Assembly (NCBI RefSeq): GCF_019130065.1
Contig: NZ_JAHSPG010000001.1
Span: 744,001 to 808,000, forward strand
Reading direction: 5' to 3'
DNA: 64,000 nt
From: Pinibacter aurantiacus
Lineage (GTDB): Bacteria > Bacteroidota > Bacteroidia > Chitinophagales > Chitinophagaceae
Part shown: positions 6,854 through 16,204 of the stretch, piece by piece
Layout of the letters: each line of letters begins with the position of its first letter
Position numbering within the stretch: the first letter of the stretch is position 1
Program-made: the position numbers and the translations under genes
Notes under the pieces: generated by a model
What the model was told of the DNA's origin: nothing
The model's database searches: none
Seen by the model: only the letters and a program-made list of their open reading frames with translations

Positions 6854-8794
6854 CTATTCTTCATTTCTTTTCTCCTGAATCTCTGCCACAGCGTCGGCGA
6901 TAAAGTCTTCTACAGCTTTTACCCCTGCGTCGCCTTTACCGTGTCTTCTGATGGCTACCTTGTTTTCGTTGACCTCTTTTTCGCCAATTACCAGCATATA
7001 AGGCACTTTCATCAGTTCTGTATCGCGGATTTTCTTGCCTATTTTTTCATTTCTGTCGTCTATTTCTGCTCTGATGCCCGCTTTTCTTAATTTTTTCAAC
7101 AGGTCCTCAGAATAAGGGAAGAATTTATCGCTAATTGGCAAAATCTTAACCTGCAATGGTGCCAGCCATAATGGGAAACGACCCGCATAGTGTTCCAAAA
7201 GGAATCCGATGAAGCGCTCATGTGTACCAAGTGGTGCACGGTGAATGACCAATGGAATTTCCGGCTCGTTGTTCTGATTAGTGAATGACAGGTTGAAACG
7301 GCGTGGCTGCGCAAAGTCAACCTGGTTGGTAGCTAGGGTAAATTCTCTACCGATAGCGCTCCATATCTGAACGTCAATCTTAGGACCATAGAAAGCTCCT
7401 TCGCCTTTTACTTCTACAAATGGAATGTTGCTTTCAATCAACACATTTCTTACAAGTTCCTCTGTTTCGAGCCACAGTTCAGGTTCGTTCACATATTTCT
7501 GCCCCAACTTCTCCGGATCGTGCAGAGACAGGCGCATCACGTATTTCTCAATACCGAATATTTTGAAATATTTCAGATACATGTCGTTTACCGCTCTGAA
7601 CTCCTGCGCAAATTGCTCTTTAGTGCAATAGATATGCGCATCGTTCATGTGCAGACAACGTACGCGCATCAAACCAAACAGTTCACCACTTTGCTCGTAG
7701 CGGTAGCATGTACCGTATTCCGCAATTCTGTATGGCATTTGGCGGTAGCTCTTTGGCTCTGCATCAAATATTTTGTGGTGATGCGGACAGTTCATCGCCT
7801 TCAGATAATATTTTTCGCCGTCCATTTCCATTGGAGGGAACATACTGTCTGCGTAGTACGGCAAGTGACCACTGGTTAAATACAGATTTTCTTTCGCGAT
7901 ATGCGGTGTTACCACTCGTTTGTAACCGGCATCTTCTTCGGTTTCTTTTGCCAGTTTTTCCAACTCTTCAATGATAACGGTACCGTTTGGCATCCATAAA
8001 ATAAGACCCTGGCCAATATCATCGTTGGTAGTGTAAATGCCCAACTCTTTACCCAGCTTGCGGTGGTCGCGTTTTTTTGCTTCCTCCAGCATGTGCAGGT
8101 ACTCGTCCAGTTCTTTCTGGTTTGGAAAAGAAATACCGTACAACCTTGTAAGCTGTTTGTTTTTCTCATCACCTTTCCAGTAAGCACCAGCTATGTTTGT
8201 AAGCCTGATCGCTTTGATCAAACCTGTTTGCGGAATGTGTGGTCCGCGGCACAGGTCGGTAAAGCCGCCTTGTGTGTAAAACGTGATGCCACCATCCTGC
8301 AGATTGCTCAGCAGGTCAAGCTTGTATTCATCACTTTTATCTTCAAAATATTTTACAGCATCTGCTTTGCTGATCTCTTTGCGGATGTAAGGATTGCTTT
8401 GTTTTGCCAGCTCTGCCATTTTAGCTTCCAGCTTGCGCAGGTCATCTTCTGTAACTTGTTTGCCACCAAAATCTATATCGTAGTAGAAACCACCTGTTTC
8501 TAAAGAAGGCCCAACCCAAAATTTCACACCAGGATACAACGCTTCAACGGCCTCTGCCATTAAGTGGGCAGACGAGTGCCAAAAAGTAGCCTTGCCATCT
8601 TTATCGTCCCAGGTTATCAGTTTCAGCGTGGTGTCGTTGTAGATAGGACGCGTTGCATCCCATACTTCTCCATTTACGTTTGCTGCCAATACTTTTTTTG
8701 CTAATCCTTCACTAATGGATTTTGCAACGTCCATTGCTGATGTTCCTGGCTGATATTCTCTTACCGCGCCGTCCGGAAATGTTACTTTTATCAT
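6854..8794 (-). CDS. thrS: Threonine-tRNA ligase
   Basis: 646 aa, full length. Domains in order: TGS (about 1-62), editing domain with HSSAHLMAEA (about 74), class II core, anticodon-binding domain (about 535-640). In the core, MNCPHHHKIF and the class II motifs CYRYEQSGELFGLMRVR and APLGTHERFIGFLLEH supply zinc and ATP contacts. It charges tRNA-Thr in the cytoplasm. It heads the thrS / infC / rpmI-rplT block. A promoter -7 candidate lies at 8917-8924, and the 5' leader contains a heptamer repeat. Confidence 0.98.
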   Translation of the reverse strand: MIKVTFPDGAVREYQPGTSAMDVAKSISEGLAKKVLAANVNGEVWDATRPIYNDTTLKLITWDDKDGKATFWHSSAHLMAEAVEALYPGVKFWVGPSLETGGFYYDIDFGGKQVTEDDLRKLEAKMAELAKQSNPYIRKEISKADAVKYFEDKSDEYKLDLLSNLQDGGITFYTQGGFTDLCRGPHIPQTGLIKAIRLTNIAGAYWKGDEKNKQLTRLYGISFPNQKELDEYLHMLEEAKKRDHRKLGKELGIYTTNDDIGQGLILWMPNGTVIIEELEKLAKETEEDAGYKRVVTPHIAKENLYLTSGHLPYYADSMFPPMEMDGEKYYLKAMNCPHHHKIFDAEPKSYRQMPYRIAEYGTCYRYEQSGELFGLMRVRCLHMNDAHIYCTKEQFAQEFRAVNDMYLKYFKIFGIEKYVMRLSLHDPEKLGQKYVNEPELWLETEELVRNVLIESNIPFVEVKGEGAFYGPKIDVQIWSAIGREFTLATNQVDFAQPRRFNLSFTNQNNEPEIPLVIHRAPLGTHERFIGFLLEHYAGRFPLWLAPLQVKILPISDKFFPYSEDLLKKLRKAGIRAEIDDRNEKIGKKIRDTELMKVPYMLVIGEKEVNENKVAIRRHGKGDAGVKAVEDFIADAVAEIQEKRNEE

Positions 8795-8829
8795 TGGTTC
8801 TTTGTAAGTTTTTGCTGCCAGAGACAGTC

Positions 8830-8902
8830 GTTAGTTGTTAGTTGCTGGTTGTTAGATTTGATCGATTATCTAACTCCTGATTCCTAATTTCTAATTTCTA
8901 TC
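8830..8902. repeat. Heptamer arrays inside the thrS leader
   Basis: A TTAGTTG-type arm (8830-8856) faces a CTAATTCC/CTAATTTC-type arm (8868-8900). The two arms belong to different families, so this looks like a mosaic rather than a clean hairpin. It lies between the promoter candidate and the thrS start. Confidence 0.6.
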
Positions 8903-8916
8903 AAATAACAGGGCTG

Positions 8917-8924
8917 CAAATTTA
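8917..8924 (-). promoter_or_regulatory. Promoter -7 element (TAAATTTG) for thrS
   Basis: On the minus strand TAAATTTGCAGCCC matches TAnnTTTG. A T-rich stretch about 18-19 bp upstream could serve as the -33 element and falls in a TTGAAAA repeat arm. The leader would be about 120 nt. Confidence 0.5.
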
Positions 8925-8936
8925 CGAACTATTGGG

Positions 8937-8990
8937 TAATTGAAAATTGAAAGTTCCTGCACGACTAAAGTCATTCAGGCGGGGAAAATG
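8937..8990. repeat. Composite repeat: TTGAAAA array plus CCTGC...GCAGG-type palindrome
   Basis: TTGAAAA heptamers (8937-8955) run into CCTGCACGACTAAAGTCATT followed by CAGGCGGGGAAAATGG. The same composite recurs in reverse orientation at 49453-49511, so the two parts move or duplicate as one unit. Confidence 0.75.
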
Positions 8991-9120
8991 GAGAAAGAGA
9001 ATTCGGCGGACTTTGTTGCGGCGAACACAACATGAAAACATTATAAAAATTAACGAAATGTTTCGTGGATTGTTTTTTATGCAAATTGTTATGAGAGAAG
9101 TTTTTCCGTAATTTCAAAAT

Positions 9121-10281
9121 ATGTTTATGCGATCCGTTATTGTAGTTTTTTTACTGGGCCTTATTCACGGCGTGGCGGCTCAGGATATCACCGGCATTTG
9201 GCGGGGTCACTTTAGCGACAACAACCGGATGAATCAAATTCTAAATATTGATGATCGCTACAGATTTGAGGTGCAGATTGCGCAAACTGACAAAAAACTG
9301 CAGGCCATTACCTACTCTTACAAAAACATCGAATTTTATGCAAAGGCTTCCGCAACCGGAAGTATTAATCCAAAAACTGGGAAGGTCCGCGTGTTGGAGC
9401 TAAAGATCATTGAAGTGCGCAAGGGAATGAACACTATGGTTTGTAGCATGGATTGTATGCTCACATGGACAAAATCTGGTGATGATGAGTTTCTGGAAGG
9501 CACTTTTGTAGCAACGAATACTCTAGATAGTAGCTTTTGCGGCAGAGGCACTGTGTTCCTGCGTAAAGAGGCGGTGTCCGACTTTTATAAGGAACCGTTT
9601 GTTGCCCGGAAGGAAAAAGAAATTGCGAAAAAATTGGCCGCAGCAAATACAGTCCCAAAACCGGTGGACAGCCTGAAAATTGCACCGGCACCGGTTGCCA
9701 AAACAAAGCCCGCACCAGTTGCAAAAACAACTCCAAAACCGCCAGCCAATACGACTCCAAAGAAACCTGCGCCTAAATCTTCTGCGCCGGTAGCAAAAAC
9801 GGCGCCGCAAAAAAAGCCTGAAACAAAGCTTACGCCGCAACAAATAGAACCTCTTGCACGACCCGACACGCCCAAAAAAACGATTACCGTTTCTCCTGGT
9901 AAAAGTTTTTCAGCGAGCATCCCTTCTGTGATCAAAAACAGGGAAAACGAAATAACAAAAACGATCACCGTAAAAAGCAATGAGGTTGCTCTATACATTT
10001 ACGATAATGGCACGATAGATCACGACACAGTTTCAGTTTACCTGGATAATAAACTGGTGGTGTCCCGCAAAATGTTATCGCTCGAGCCAATCATTGTGAA
10101 AATTAAACTTGACACTACAAACAATTATCATGAGGTGGTGATGGTGGCAGAAAATCTTGGTGATATTCCTCCCAATACATCTTTAATGGTGGTGAAAGCA
10201 GGCGACCAGCAGTATGAAGTGCGCATCACGTCTACGGAACAAAAGAATGCCGTGGTGGTATTTAAGTATGCGGGTGATTGA
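9121..10281 (+). CDS. Secreted protein, paralog 1 of a three-member family
   Basis: 386 aa. Signal peptide (about 1-20, cleavage near VAAQ). N-terminal domain (about 21-150) opening with DITGIWRGHF and holding four cysteines. Low-complexity linker (about 165-285) with PAPVAKT-like repeats and many Lys/Pro/Ala. C-terminal domain (about 290-386) with YDNGTIDHDTVSVYLDN, AENLGDIPPNT and YEVRIT. The same three-part design occurs at 12302 and 32606. The linker suggests an extracytoplasmic protein spanning peptidoglycan. The function is unknown; the N-terminal opening recalls lipocalin-like G-x-W folds, but that is only a resemblance. Confidence 0.85.
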   Translation: MFMRSVIVVFLLGLIHGVAAQDITGIWRGHFSDNNRMNQILNIDDRYRFEVQIAQTDKKLQAITYSYKNIEFYAKASATGSINPKTGKVRVLELKIIEVRKGMNTMVCSMDCMLTWTKSGDDEFLEGTFVATNTLDSSFCGRGTVFLRKEAVSDFYKEPFVARKEKEIAKKLAAANTVPKPVDSLKIAPAPVAKTKPAPVAKTTPKPPANTTPKKPAPKSSAPVAKTAPQKKPETKLTPQQIEPLARPDTPKKTITVSPGKSFSASIPSVIKNRENEITKTITVKSNEVALYIYDNGTIDHDTVSVYLDNKLVVSRKMLSLEPIIVKIKLDTTNNYHEVVMVAENLGDIPPNTSLMVVKAGDQQYEVRITSTEQKNAVVVFKYAGD

Positions 10282-10598
10282 CCGAATAACTCAATAACTG
10301 AATAACTGAATTGCCCTAGTGTAACTCCGCCGCGGATATGCTGCACCGTCATTGCGAGACACTGCACTATCAACACGATTCAGAAAATAATAACAAGATG
10401 GCCTATAGACAAGTGGGGCGAAGCAATCTCAGCACGCAAATTGAGATTGCTTCGCCCCATCTCCTATTTACAGAGTTGCCTTAGTTTTTGAAACACCTGA
10501 TCTACAAGGGGCTCGCAATGACGTGCAGCGCTGTTTATAAGTTGAACCAGTCAGTTATTCAGTTATTCAGTTATTCAGTTATTCAGTTATTCAGTTAT
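10282..10598. repeat. Triple-nested inverted repeat between convergent genes
   Basis: The outer arms are AATAACTG octamers (about 10284-10311) against six perfect TCAGTTAT octamers (10551-10598). The middle arms are GCACCGTCATTGCGAG (10342-10357) and CTCGCAATGACGTGC (10512-10526). The inner arms are GGGGCGAAGCAATCTC (10415-10430) and GAGATTGCTTCGCCCC (10443-10458). The right outer arm includes the stop codon of the serine hydrolase gene. The inner pair resembles REP-like repeats seen in many bacterial genomes. Confidence 0.9.
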
Positions 10599-12085
10599 TC
10601 CTTGCTCAAATCCTTCAAAACTTTCACTCCGTTCTCATTTTCCGGATTAAGCTCGACAGACTTCTTGTACATTTTTATGGCTTCTTCTTTTTGTCCGTTT
10701 TCTAAGAGTGCTTCGCCGTAACTATCGTAGACGTTCCAACTTTGGAGAAATAATTGCATGTTTGTTTTGAAAGCCTCCAATGCAAGGTTCAACTTTTTGT
10801 TCGCCATTAGATCATAGCCAAGTGTGTTGAATTCCTTTTCTACCAAAGAATAATGGGCCGAATCTTTTTTCATTGCGATCAACGCGATATCAGCAGCTTC
10901 AATGCCTTTGCTTACAAGCGTCCTGCCATATTCTCTGGCAGCGCTTTTCGCCAATGGAATTGCTTTGCCACCGTTTAAGATTTTGAACGCATCTTCACCT
11001 GCATCTTCTGTTCTGTTTTGCGTATTGTCGAACAGTATAACTGTTTGATGCCTGGTGATATTTCGTAAAAAAACGGCTGAAAGTCCTATCAAACCACCAG
11101 TGTGCCCCACTACCTGACCAAATGGATTGTCCGTGTATACTTTCCAACCGAGGCCAATTTCTACGGGACTGTCTTTCCCATTATTCAGTTTAGTTAGTGT
11201 GTAGGCTTTCACCAAAGTCTCGTCAGACAACAGTTTGTCGTTGTACAATGCCTGATCATATTTTAGCAAATCTTCGGTTGTTGTAATGATCTCACCAAAT
11301 CCTTTGAACTGATAATTCTGCCAGTAATCAGCAACAAATTTGATAGTGTCTGTCTTTTGCATGGCTGTTGAATAAACAAACGGATAGTTGTAAGTCTCCA
11401 CCAGGTTCGTTTTTTCCTCAGGTAAATAATGATAGAATGTTGCCTTGGGAAAAAATGTTTTAGTCATGCCAGCCGGCTCAAAAACGTTCTTCTTAATATA
11501 ATCTACATAAGCCACTCCTGTTATGCTTTCTATTATGAGCGAAAGAAAAATGTAGTTCACATTGTCGTAAGTCGCCTTGTCGCCGGGCTGGTATTGCAAG
11601 GGCAGTTTTAATGCTGCATAACGCGCGACGATATCTTTATTTGTGAAAACTGTATCGGGATGTGCACGCCTCATCGAATCAAAAAATTTATCGTAAGGCA
11701 GTAATCCGGAAGTGTGAGATAACAGATGCCGGACCTTTATTTCGGGATAAGGAAATGCAGGAAGGTATTTGTTTACGGGATCTTCAATATTCAGCTTTCC
11801 TTTTTCAAACAGTTGAAAAATGCCTGTTGCTGTAAAAGTTTTTGTTATTGATGCGATGCAAAACTGAGTGTTATTAGTATTGAGTTTTTTATTGGCAAAG
11901 TCGGCATAGCCAAACGATTTTTCATAAACGATCTTTCCGTTGTCTGCTACGAGAGCATTTCCGTTAAACCGCTGGTTATCGTGCAGCGCCGTGAAATATT
12001 TATCAAGCGCTTGTTTCTTGTTTTGGGCGAAAATATTTGCTGTTGAAATAATCAGCAGCAGCAGGAACACCGCGATCTTTTTCAT
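10595..12085 (-). CDS. Secreted serine hydrolase (beta-lactamase class C / PBP-like) with C-terminal TPR
   Basis: 496 aa. Signal peptide (about 1-20). Beta-lactamase-like domain (about 25-370) with the SxxK nucleophile motif in ASITKTFTATG, a YxN-type motif in YDNVNY, and HTGG (about residue 330) in the KTG position. The last 75 residues or so form a TPR-like tail (SYGEALLENGQKEEAIKMYK). Such enzymes hydrolyse D-Ala peptides or esters in the periplasm; the substrate cannot be told from sequence, and resistance should not be assumed. It lies between two paralogous secreted proteins on the opposite strand. Confidence 0.88.
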   Translation of the reverse strand: MKKIAVFLLLLIISTANIFAQNKKQALDKYFTALHDNQRFNGNALVADNGKIVYEKSFGYADFANKKLNTNNTQFCIASITKTFTATGIFQLFEKGKLNIEDPVNKYLPAFPYPEIKVRHLLSHTSGLLPYDKFFDSMRRAHPDTVFTNKDIVARYAALKLPLQYQPGDKATYDNVNYIFLSLIIESITGVAYVDYIKKNVFEPAGMTKTFFPKATFYHYLPEEKTNLVETYNYPFVYSTAMQKTDTIKFVADYWQNYQFKGFGEIITTTEDLLKYDQALYNDKLLSDETLVKAYTLTKLNNGKDSPVEIGLGWKVYTDNPFGQVVGHTGGLIGLSAVFLRNITRHQTVILFDNTQNRTEDAGEDAFKILNGGKAIPLAKSAAREYGRTLVSKGIEAADIALIAMKKDSAHYSLVEKEFNTLGYDLMANKKLNLALEAFKTNMQLFLQSWNVYDSYGEALLENGQKEEAIKMYKKSVELNPENENGVKVLKDLSKE

Positions 12086-12301
12086 GAATGAAGTTTTGCA
12101 GTACTAACATAGATTATTTTCCCCGTTTCCGAAAGACCGAACAAGTTATTTACCGGCCTTTTGAGAACTTATTCTACCTGCGGTTGTTGCTCCTTATGAA
12201 AGGATGATGGCAAGAGTTTTTATCACAGAACAATAACGTTTCTTTTACCTTTTCCTTTGAAAGAGTGTTGGGCAATTGACTATTTTTAATGGTATCAAAC
12301 C

Positions 12302-13159
12302 ATGATAATAAAACGCCTGCTGGCATTTACCATTATTGCTTTTTTTTGTTGTTGTTCCTGTATCGCACAGGATCTTGCCGGCATATGGCGCGGCTCGCTT
12401 ATCCAGGATTCCGGCGGCTGTTTTCCAGTTTACAATATTGAAATGCAGGTCAACTTTGCCAACAATAATTTACAGGGCAAATCCTATGACTTTTACGATA
12501 CAGAAAGACTGGTGCAATTGTCTTTTTCAGGAAAGTTCAATCCGCTGTCGAAACGGATTGTCATTATAGAGAACAAAGTAATTCGCTATAACATTCCAGC
12601 CGACTGCATTCCTTGCATTAAAACCTACATGCTGCAATATGATTCAAGCAACCATGAGGAAGTTTTGAAGGGTGAATTCAAAGGTTATGCAATGGATACC
12701 AAAACGCCCTGCCCTTCCGGAAAAATCATTTTAAGACGAGCCGCAATTCCTGTGTTTAAAAACGAGATTGACCAGAGTGAAGAATTGGCTGAAATACAGG
12801 AAACACTTCAGTTAAAGCCCCGCAAAAAAGAACTGGAAAAAGATCTGATATTCCACACACCTACCATTAAAATTCAGCTTTACGATAATGCAGAACTAGA
12901 TGGCGATACGGTGACGGTATTGCTAAACAACCGCCTTTTGCTGTATAAAAAAATGCTTACCGACAAAGCGCTAACTCTCGAAATAAATGCATTTCCAGAT
13001 ATAGATTACGAGCTGATCATGTACGCCGATAACCTTGGACGCGTGCCGCCAAATACAGCTGTCATGGAAATTACCGCAGGCAAACAGCGATACGAGGTAC
13101 ATATGACGTCGACGCTGGAAAAAAGCGCGGTGGTGAGGTTTAGGTACCAGAAGGACTGA
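12302..13159 (+). CDS. Secreted protein, paralog 2 of a three-member family
   Basis: 285 aa, the shortest member. Signal peptide (about 1-22) with an unusual cysteine run (FFCCCSC) that could hide a lipobox. The N-terminal domain begins with DLAGIWRGSL and has several cysteines (ADCIPCIK). The long Pro/Ala/Lys linker of the other two paralogs is replaced by a short charged stretch (about 160-185). The C-terminal domain (about 186-285) has YDNAELDGDTVTVLLNN, ADNLGRVPPNTAVM and YEVHMTST. Function unknown. Confidence 0.83.
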   Translation: MIIKRLLAFTIIAFFCCCSCIAQDLAGIWRGSLIQDSGGCFPVYNIEMQVNFANNNLQGKSYDFYDTERLVQLSFSGKFNPLSKRIVIIENKVIRYNIPADCIPCIKTYMLQYDSSNHEEVLKGEFKGYAMDTKTPCPSGKIILRRAAIPVFKNEIDQSEELAEIQETLQLKPRKKELEKDLIFHTPTIKIQLYDNAELDGDTVTVLLNNRLLLYKKMLTDKALTLEINAFPDIDYELIMYADNLGRVPPNTAVMEITAGKQRYEVHMTSTLEKSAVVRFRYQKD

Positions 13160-13160
13160 C

Positions 13161-13291
13161 AGAATAATTTAATCATTGAATTGTCGAGGGCAAATGACTG
13201 AATAACTGAATAACTGAAGGCCTCCATTCGGAAAGTCTTTCTGCGTTTCAAGCACTCAGTTATTCAGTTACTCAGTTATTCAGTCATTGAT
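13161..13291. repeat. Inverted octamer-array element, TGAATAAC family
   Basis: The left arm (13161-13218) starts just after the stop of paralog 2 and ends in TGAATAACTGAATAACTGAA. The right arm (13255-13291) carries CAGTTATTCAGTTACTCAG. It is a second copy of the family seen at 10282-10598, here between genes in the same direction. Confidence 0.8.
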
Positions 13292-13392
13292 TCTCAATGT
13301 GAACCAAATCCGGCATTCTTTGTTAGCCCTCTGTATTTCCTCTTTTACGTCTTTTTTCTTATCTTATAGCAACTAAAAAACAATGATTGTTT

Positions 13393-13821
13393 ATGAAAAA
13401 AGTATCAGACATTTTATCCCAAAAAAAGTACACGTTGATTGCTGTCACGCCAGACACTACAGTATTGGAAGCGCTGAATGTGATGGCGGAAAAAAACATT
13501 GGATCTGTATTGGTGATGGATGGCGAAGAATATTTCGGACTGCTAACTGAACGGGATTATTCTCGCAAAGTGATCCTGAAATCAAAGTCTTCTACCGATA
13601 CCAAGGTCTATGATATTATGTCAATCGGATTGCCGAGAATTACTCCCGACAATTCTATTGAGGTGTGCATGCATTTGATGAGTGAGAACAACATCCGCTA
13701 TTTGCCGGTTTTTGAGAACGATAAAGTGTGTGGTATTATTTCCGTAAACGACGTAATCAAGGCGATCATTTCACACCAGGAAGAAACTATTGCTCATTTG
13801 GAGAGCTACATTCATAGTTGA
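13393..13821 (+). CDS. CBS-domain pair protein
   Basis: 142 aa made of two CBS motifs (about residues 8-62 and 72-130), with typical segments VMAEKNIGSVLVMDGEEYFG and MSENNIRYLPVFENDKVCGI. Stand-alone CBS pairs bind adenine nucleotides and regulate partner proteins; no partner is encoded nearby. The ATG at 13393 is preferred to a TTG two codons upstream. Its stop codon lies in the first unit of a TTGAGAG repeat arm. Confidence 0.92.
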   Translation: MKKVSDILSQKKYTLIAVTPDTTVLEALNVMAEKNIGSVLVMDGEEYFGLLTERDYSRKVILKSKSSTDTKVYDIMSIGLPRITPDNSIEVCMHLMSENNIRYLPVFENDKVCGIISVNDVIKAIISHQEETIAHLESYIHS

Positions 13822-13962
13822 GAGTGGAGAATTGAGAGTTGAGAGTTTGGTTGTTAGACTTCGGTAATTACTATGCAAAACCAGAGCCTAATAACCAACG
13901 ACTATCAACTAAAAACTTTCCTAAACAACTCTCCCTTCTCAACTCTCAATTCTCAACTTTCT
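13813..13962. repeat. Nested inverted element: TTGAGAG outside, TTGTTAG inside
   Basis: Outer arms: GTTGAGAGTGGAGAATTGAG (from 13818) and CTCAACTCTCAATTCTCAAC (about 13938-13957). Inner arms: TTGGTTGTTAG (about 13848-13858) and CTAATAACCAAC (about 13890-13900). Stop codons of both convergent genes (CBS protein and MutS2-like) lie within the outer arms. Confidence 0.85.
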
Positions 13963-16058
13963 ATAATTTTCTCTGTCACCAAAACCAAGTCCTTCATGTC
14001 AACTTGCATAGGTAATAAGCCGATTTTTACAACGGCTTTTTTGCCACGCACTTCAAGCACCTGCCCTACCTGGTGATTCTTTTTCATTTTTACTTTGCTA
14101 CCCACCGCAATTTCGCCCTGCACTTCAGCAAATTTTGATTCTACTTTTTTCTGCAGTTTGTTCACCACTTTAGTTTCATCCTTCTTGAACAAAAGGGCAA
14201 ACATCTGCTTCATCACTTTTTCCTTGTCATCAGTTTTTTTCCATTCGATCAGGATCTGCTTAATCTTACGATCCATGTCTTTCAGGTAAGCGATGCGATC
14301 TTCGGTTATTTTGTTTTGTTCCTTCAAAACTTCAACTTGCTGGCGATGGCGCTCTTTGTCCATTACCTGCTGCATCTCTTTTTTCAACTTCTCATTTTCA
14401 CGAAGCAAATGATTCAGCTCTTTTTCTTTCTTCTCAAGATCCCGAAGGTCCTGCTCTGTTGCATTCAGCAATTTATCCAAACGGAAATGATCTTCATCGA
14501 CCATTTTTCTGGCGCGGGCAATCAATGATTTGTCAAGACCAATTCTTTCTGCAATGGAGAAGGTATAGGAACTTCCGGGTTTACCAACGATCAGTTTATA
14601 CATTGGCAGCAAACTAGCCTCGTCAAAAGCCATGGCACCATTGATGATGCCCGGCGTTTTATTCGCCATTACCTTCAGGTTGAGATAGTGCGTGGTAACA
14701 ATACCAAATGAATGTTTGCGGGCCATTTCTTCCAAAATAACCTCGGCAAATGCCCCACCAAGATTTGGGTCACTGCCGCTTCCCAGTTCATCGATAAAAA
14801 ACAAAGTCTTACCATTTGCACTTTCCATGAAATACTTCATGTTTTTCAGGTGCGAACTATAGGTACTCAACTCAAATTCCAAACTCTGCGTGTCGCCAAT
14901 GTGAATCATGAGTTGCTTGAAGATGCCCATTTGCGAAGAAGGATGCACCGGCACCAGCAAACCTGCCTGCACCATCATTTGCAGCAATCCTACCGTTTTA
15001 AGTGTAACTGTTTTACCGCCGGCATTCGGTCCGCTGATTACGAGTATCCTGCTTTTTTCATCGAGTGTAACCGCAACCGGAATGGTTGGTTTGCCTGATT
15101 TTTTATTATACAAAAACAACAGCGGGTGCATGGCTTGTACAAGATGTACGTGCGCTTTGTCGTTTACCAAAGGATACTCTCCGTTATAGTCAATCGCGAG
15201 TTTTGCTTTGGCACGAATGAAATCATATTCGCCCACAATGTTGTGGTACTGCTGTAACAGAGGCGCATGTACAGAAAGATTTGCCGTAAGCTCACGCAAA
15301 ATGCGATACACTTCGCGGCTTTCTTCGTGCTCAAGGGAAAAGACTTCGTTGTTAAGTTCGATCGTTTCTTCAGGTTCAATGAACGTGGTGCGTCTTGTAT
15401 CGCTTTCACCATGCAGAATACCTTTCACCATTCTTTTTTGCTCCGCAAAAACGGCGAGTACTCTCCTGCCATTTAGGAACGATTCTTCTATGTCGGCGAG
15501 ATATCCCTGCTTGTTGAGTTTGGAAACGATCTTGTCGAACACGCGACGCAGGTCATTTCGTTTGCGATACAAGTTCATGCGAATGCGCTGCAGGTCCTCA
15601 GAAGCATTATCCAGCACATTACCATTGTCATCCAGTATCTCGTTGATGTGCTGCTGAATGGCTTTTTCGTAGTGCGAACCTTCAATCACTTTTGCGAGTG
15701 CATCGTAAACCAGCCTTCTCTCTGCATCAAACCAGCGGAAAATGTTCTGAATGCTCTCTGCCAGTTTTTTGATCTGCATGAATTGGTCGCCACTGAGCAC
15801 CGCCCCCGGAATGCCCAACAGCTTCAGGTCCTTCGACAGGTTCAGTGTATAGTCATTAGGGAAATAAATGCCATTCAGAACCAGTTGCCTGTATTCATGG
15901 CTTTGTTTTAATTCAACCTGTATGAATTCATTTTTTGTATGTATGCGTAATTGCTCAGCTTTCTTTTTTGCGTACTCGCTTTTGCAATGTGCCGTCAGCA
16001 AATCCTTTACTTTGTCAAATTCCAATTGGTAGACGGCCGATTCCGGAAATAATTTCAA
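13953..16058 (-). CDS. MutS2-like DNA-binding ATPase lacking the Smr nuclease domain
   Basis: 701 aa. N-terminal MutS-type core/clamp (about 1-310). ATPase with Walker A GPNAGGKT (about 342-349), Walker B FFIDELGSGSD and the ABC-like switch histidine in VTTHY. A long coiled coil (about 505-620) and a KOW/SH3-like tail (about 645-690) follow. Typical MutS2 is about 780 aa and ends in an Smr endonuclease domain; that domain is absent here. MutS2 proteins act on branched DNA or stalled ribosomes. The start is TTG at 16058: a TAG lies two codons upstream and family homology begins immediately (MKLFPESAVYQLEFDKV). Confidence 0.93.
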   Translation of the reverse strand: MKLFPESAVYQLEFDKVKDLLTAHCKSEYAKKKAEQLRIHTKNEFIQVELKQSHEYRQLVLNGIYFPNDYTLNLSKDLKLLGIPGAVLSGDQFMQIKKLAESIQNIFRWFDAERRLVYDALAKVIEGSHYEKAIQQHINEILDDNGNVLDNASEDLQRIRMNLYRKRNDLRRVFDKIVSKLNKQGYLADIEESFLNGRRVLAVFAEQKRMVKGILHGESDTRRTTFIEPEETIELNNEVFSLEHEESREVYRILRELTANLSVHAPLLQQYHNIVGEYDFIRAKAKLAIDYNGEYPLVNDKAHVHLVQAMHPLLFLYNKKSGKPTIPVAVTLDEKSRILVISGPNAGGKTVTLKTVGLLQMMVQAGLLVPVHPSSQMGIFKQLMIHIGDTQSLEFELSTYSSHLKNMKYFMESANGKTLFFIDELGSGSDPNLGGAFAEVILEEMARKHSFGIVTTHYLNLKVMANKTPGIINGAMAFDEASLLPMYKLIVGKPGSSYTFSIAERIGLDKSLIARARKMVDEDHFRLDKLLNATEQDLRDLEKKEKELNHLLRENEKLKKEMQQVMDKERHRQQVEVLKEQNKITEDRIAYLKDMDRKIKQILIEWKKTDDKEKVMKQMFALLFKKDETKVVNKLQKKVESKFAEVQGEIAVGSKVKMKKNHQVGQVLEVRGKKAVVKIGLLPMQVDMKDLVLVTEKIIES

Positions 16059-16117
16059 CTGCTATATAATTTAGGCTGCAAATTTCGGCCAAAGTTTATT
16101 ATAATTGACATACAATT

Positions 16118-16152
16118 TTTAGGAATCAGAAGTTAGAAATTAGGAATTTAGA
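16118..16152. repeat. Single TTAGAAA/TTAGGAA arm
   Basis: An unpaired heptamer arm (AGAAGTTAGAAATTAGGAAT) lies between the divergent mutS2-like and lactonase genes. No mirror arm is seen before the next gene. Confidence 0.55.
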
Positions 16153-16204
16153 GAGGCGTAAAAACAATGAATTTATTACGGAACCTATATAAATCAAGAA
16201 TTGC

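Noticed and set aside
9461-9998. Several long overlapping minus-strand open frames opposite the secreted paralog at 9121
   Set aside because: They are Cys/Arg/Phe-rich mirror frames of the Pro/Lys/Ala linker. The plus-strand protein has a signal peptide and two homologs, so the antisense frames are composition artefacts.
10595-12085. Antibiotic-resistance beta-lactamase
   Set aside because: SxxK, YxN and HTGG motifs also fit many esterases and D-Ala peptidases, and a TPR tail is not typical of resistance enzymes.
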